Positions 61,809 through 64,000 of a DNA stretch of 64,000 nt are shown piece after piece (position 1 is the stretch's first letter; each line of letters starts with the position of its first letter). The stretch is from Ypsolopha sequella (taxonomy: Eukaryota; Arthropoda; Insecta; Lepidoptera; Ypsolophidae), in the NCBI GenBank assembly GCA_934047225.1, contig OW204010.1, positions 3,004,794-3,068,793 on the forward strand, in the 5' to 3' direction. Both the position numbers and the translations under genes were made by a program. The notes below the pieces were generated by a model, which made no database searches, had not been told where the DNA came from, and was given only the letters and a program-made list of their open reading frames with translations.

Positions 61809-64000
61809 TTAATTCTCAATAGGTAGCAAACATATGCCTGAAAGCGACCTAGTATATACTTTGCCATTAGGGGCAGTTACTTCAAAGGCTCTCACTTTGC
61901 CATCACCACCTGGAAATATTTTTGAAATACGCGCCACAGGCCAATAAAGAGGAGGAGAATTTGGTTCCTTAAGCAGTACTAGCCCTCCAATACAAATATT
62001 AGGCAAATCATCGCGCCATTTTGGCCTATTCTGTAATGTATTCAAGTATTGTTTGTGCCAGACCTTCCAAAAGCTTTGCTTCATACTTTCAACTAACTGC
62101 CAAAATTTAAGCCTATTCATTGGAACTTCAGAAATGTCTGTGTCAGGGTAAGTGGTGAGAGGAGTACCTACTAAAAAGTGCCCGGGTGTCAGATAGCTAT
62201 AGTCCGAAATATCTGAGGACAAACCTATCAAAGGTCTTGAATTTAATATCGCTTCTATTTCAGTTACCACAGTAATTAACTGTTCATAAGTCAGTATACT
62301 CTTTTGAAGTGTTCTTTTTAAATGAAACTTCATGCTCTTTACAGCAGATTCAGCCAATCCTGCAAAGACTGGTGAGTACGAAGGCGTGAAGTGAAATTTG
62401 ATTCCTTGTTGGGATGAAAAGCTTTGAACTAGAGTTTGATGGTCTTTAGAACTGTTAAGCCTGTACAAATCAGCTAGATGGTTAGCGGCGCCCTTAAAGG
62501 CACCTCCATTGTCACAAAAAACTTCACTGGGCATAGCACGTCGCGAGATGAATCTTTTAAAGCAAGCAAGGAAACATTCCGTCGTTAAATCTGAGGCTAA
62601 CTCCAAATGAATCGCCTCTGTATTGAAACATACGAACACGCAAATATAACCCTTGGTAATTATTGCTCGTCTAACCCTCGAATTTTTTATTTGTACTGGC
62701 CCACAAAAATCCAGTCCTAAAGCTTGAAAAGCTCTCGAGGCTGTTACTCGTTGCTTTGGTAGTGACCCCATCAGCTGTTTTGCACAGGATGCCTTTATTC
62801 TAAAACAAGGTAAGCATTTTTGAGTTACTTTTTTAACTTGACGTAATCCGTTAACAAGCCAATATTTTTGATTTAACTGAGATAATAATAATTTTGGACA
62901 AGCATGAAGTAATCTAAGGTGCTCGTGTGAGATAAGAAGCTCTGTTAATTTAGAACCTTTCGGTAAAATTATTGGGTGTTTTTGATTTTAAGAAAGTGCT
63001 GAGTTTTGCAGCCTTCCCCCTACACGTACCAAGCCCTTATCGTCTATAAATGGATGCAAAGGTTTCAGAGGACCCTTGACATTCTCACCTTTTCGCAATG
63101 AGTTCGGTTCCTCACTGAATTGCTGTTCTTGTTCATGTTTTATTAATAAACATAAAGCTTGTTGTAGCTCCTTGCAAATTAAATAATTTAACTGTATTTT
63201 ATTATTACTTGGTTTGCTATTGTGACAGAATCGTAAAATGTATGCTAAGATTCGTGTCATTTTATTAATATCAGAATACTTTTCTAATATGTTTAGGATT
63301 TCTTTTTGTTTCAGGATAATGAGTACCACATCAGCAGAGGATGCAGCACCGGCAGTCAACTCAGGTAAGTTTTCCAACCTTTTTATAGGCAAATTTGTAT
63401 TAAATTTATACTCCCTTTGTTGCAGGAATTCTGGCCCGTTCCACCACATTTCGCACGTTGAGAGCTCTCGCGGATCCAGACCTCTGCTTATGTAGTCTGC
63501 GGGATTTTCATGGGTGCTGACGTAACCCCAGCGCCATCTATCGGCCAGCTGTTGGATAACTCTTACTCTGTTCGATACATATGCTTGTAACTTTGTTACC
63601 TCAGTGCTAATCCAAGCCAAAGCAATTTGTGAGTCCGAGAATAAAAACACGTCATCAATATTGACTTTTATTTTAAGCGTGTCATATACTTTATTTGTCA
63701 ACTTTGCCAATAATAGGATAGCATTAAGCTCAAGACGTGGGGTCGCTAATGGCTTTGTGCACTGGTTGATTCTAGATTTCGAACAGAGTAAACTGAGTTT
63801 TGCTTTACCTGTTTTATCCACCACACGCAAGTATAAGCAAGCCCCGTAGCCCGTAGTGCTCGATGCGTCGGCAAAGCCCACAAGCTGGACAGCTTCTGCA
63901 GTATCGGGGACCTGAATATTTCTGTTAATGCAAATAGGCTCCATGGCTGCTAAACTATCAGCAAACTCTGACCATTCAGTTCCTACCTGTTGTGATGGAC
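61809..64000 (-). pseudogene. BEL/Pao pol (RNase H and integrase), fourth family, truncated by the window edge
   Basis: Minus-strand frame entering from the right edge. RNase H: GFADASSTTGYGACLYL, TPRLELNAILLL, LFSDSQIALAWI, RVRVIQQLADRWRWGYV, NPADYISRGL. A single in-frame TAA (62988-62990) interrupts the linker after VRVGGRLQNSALS; the frame resumes immediately (HPIILPKGSK). Integrase follows with a His/Cys region, ALGLDFCGPVQI, EVFCDNGGAFKG and AGLAESAVKSMK (the three catalytic acids), then the C-terminal YWPVARISKIFPGGDGKVR module. Protease, RT and gag lie beyond 64000. It differs from copies A and B. A splice-like pair on the plus strand at 63304-63366 is fortuitous. Confidence 0.9.

Noticed and set aside
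63304..63366. Exon-like plus-strand segment (TTTCAG ... GTAAGT) encoding a short peptide
   Set aside because: Lies antisense within a continuous BEL pol frame; the splice-like signals are coincidental.
1..64000. tRNA or rRNA genes
   Set aside because: No cloverleaf or rRNA-like sequence noticed on reading; only primer-binding-site fragments resembling tRNA 3' ends. A tRNAscan run was not possible.

Overview
This window looks like a transposon-dense, gene-poor stretch of a lepidopteran (moth or butterfly) genome. That is inferred from the element families present (BEL/Pao, Ty3/gypsy, DIRS-type tyrosine-recombinase retroelements, CR1/Jockey- and RTE-like LINEs, a piggyBac relative, a Crypton-like recombinase) and from a Helitron-type repeat ending in a GC-rich hairpin plus CTAG. 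No rRNA, tRNA, bacterial operon or CRISPR array was seen. Nearly every long reading frame is a mobile-element gene, most of them broken. The only convincing non-transposon coding exon is a fibronectin type III exon at 59584-59877; a small two-exon candidate lies at 53062-53902.

Layout. 0.35-2 kb: 5' fragment of a BEL/Pao gag with a possible LTR. 3.5-5.6 kb: Crypton-like recombinase pseudogene with an 80-bp intron, cut by a piggyBac-like remnant at a TTAA. 6.07-18.45 kb: BEL/Pao copy A (minus strand), whose leader carries a DIRS element (12.81-17.73 kb) with inverted terminal repeats and an internal complementary region. 18.45-18.9 kb: three exon-like tandem units. 18.95-19.66 kb: a large foldback palindrome running into a damaged Ty3/gypsy gag-pol (19.6-22.8 kb). 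24.9-26.1 kb: a third kind of BEL/Pao-like gag.

26.1-40.7 kb is a Russian-doll locus. An old DNA-virus or Polinton-like remnant (a truncated packaging-ATPase-like gene plus a second gene) is split by a second DIRS-like element. That element is itself interrupted by BEL copy B (27076-34822, TSD ATAAT), by an opposite-strand solo LTR of the same BEL family (35007-35367, TSD CTTAC) and by an internal LINE fragment. 41.33-47.32 kb: an intact-looking, apparently very recent Ty3/gypsy element with two identical 163-bp LTRs and TSD GCGC. It has an extra small ORF upstream of gag encoding a putatively myristoylated single-pass membrane protein. 47.3-48.9 kb: hairpin repeats, a microsatellite and a MITE. 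48.87-51.43 kb: a 5'-truncated LINE. 51.52-52.55 kb: a non-autonomous Helitron. 54.4-59.1 kb: a two-ORF LINE on the minus strand. 60.7-61.3 kb: an RTE fragment. 61.8-64 kb: BEL/Pao pol running off the window edge.

The genes do not form a host pathway; they are parasites layered in time. Target-site duplications and reading frames that resume across insertions give the order of events: viral remnant, then DIRS-like element, then BEL/solo LTR/LINE; and BEL copy A, then DIRS. The most novel items are the membrane-protein ORF of the young gypsy element, the two DIRS elements with readable circle-junction architecture (one with a probable gag intron), and the split viral remnant.
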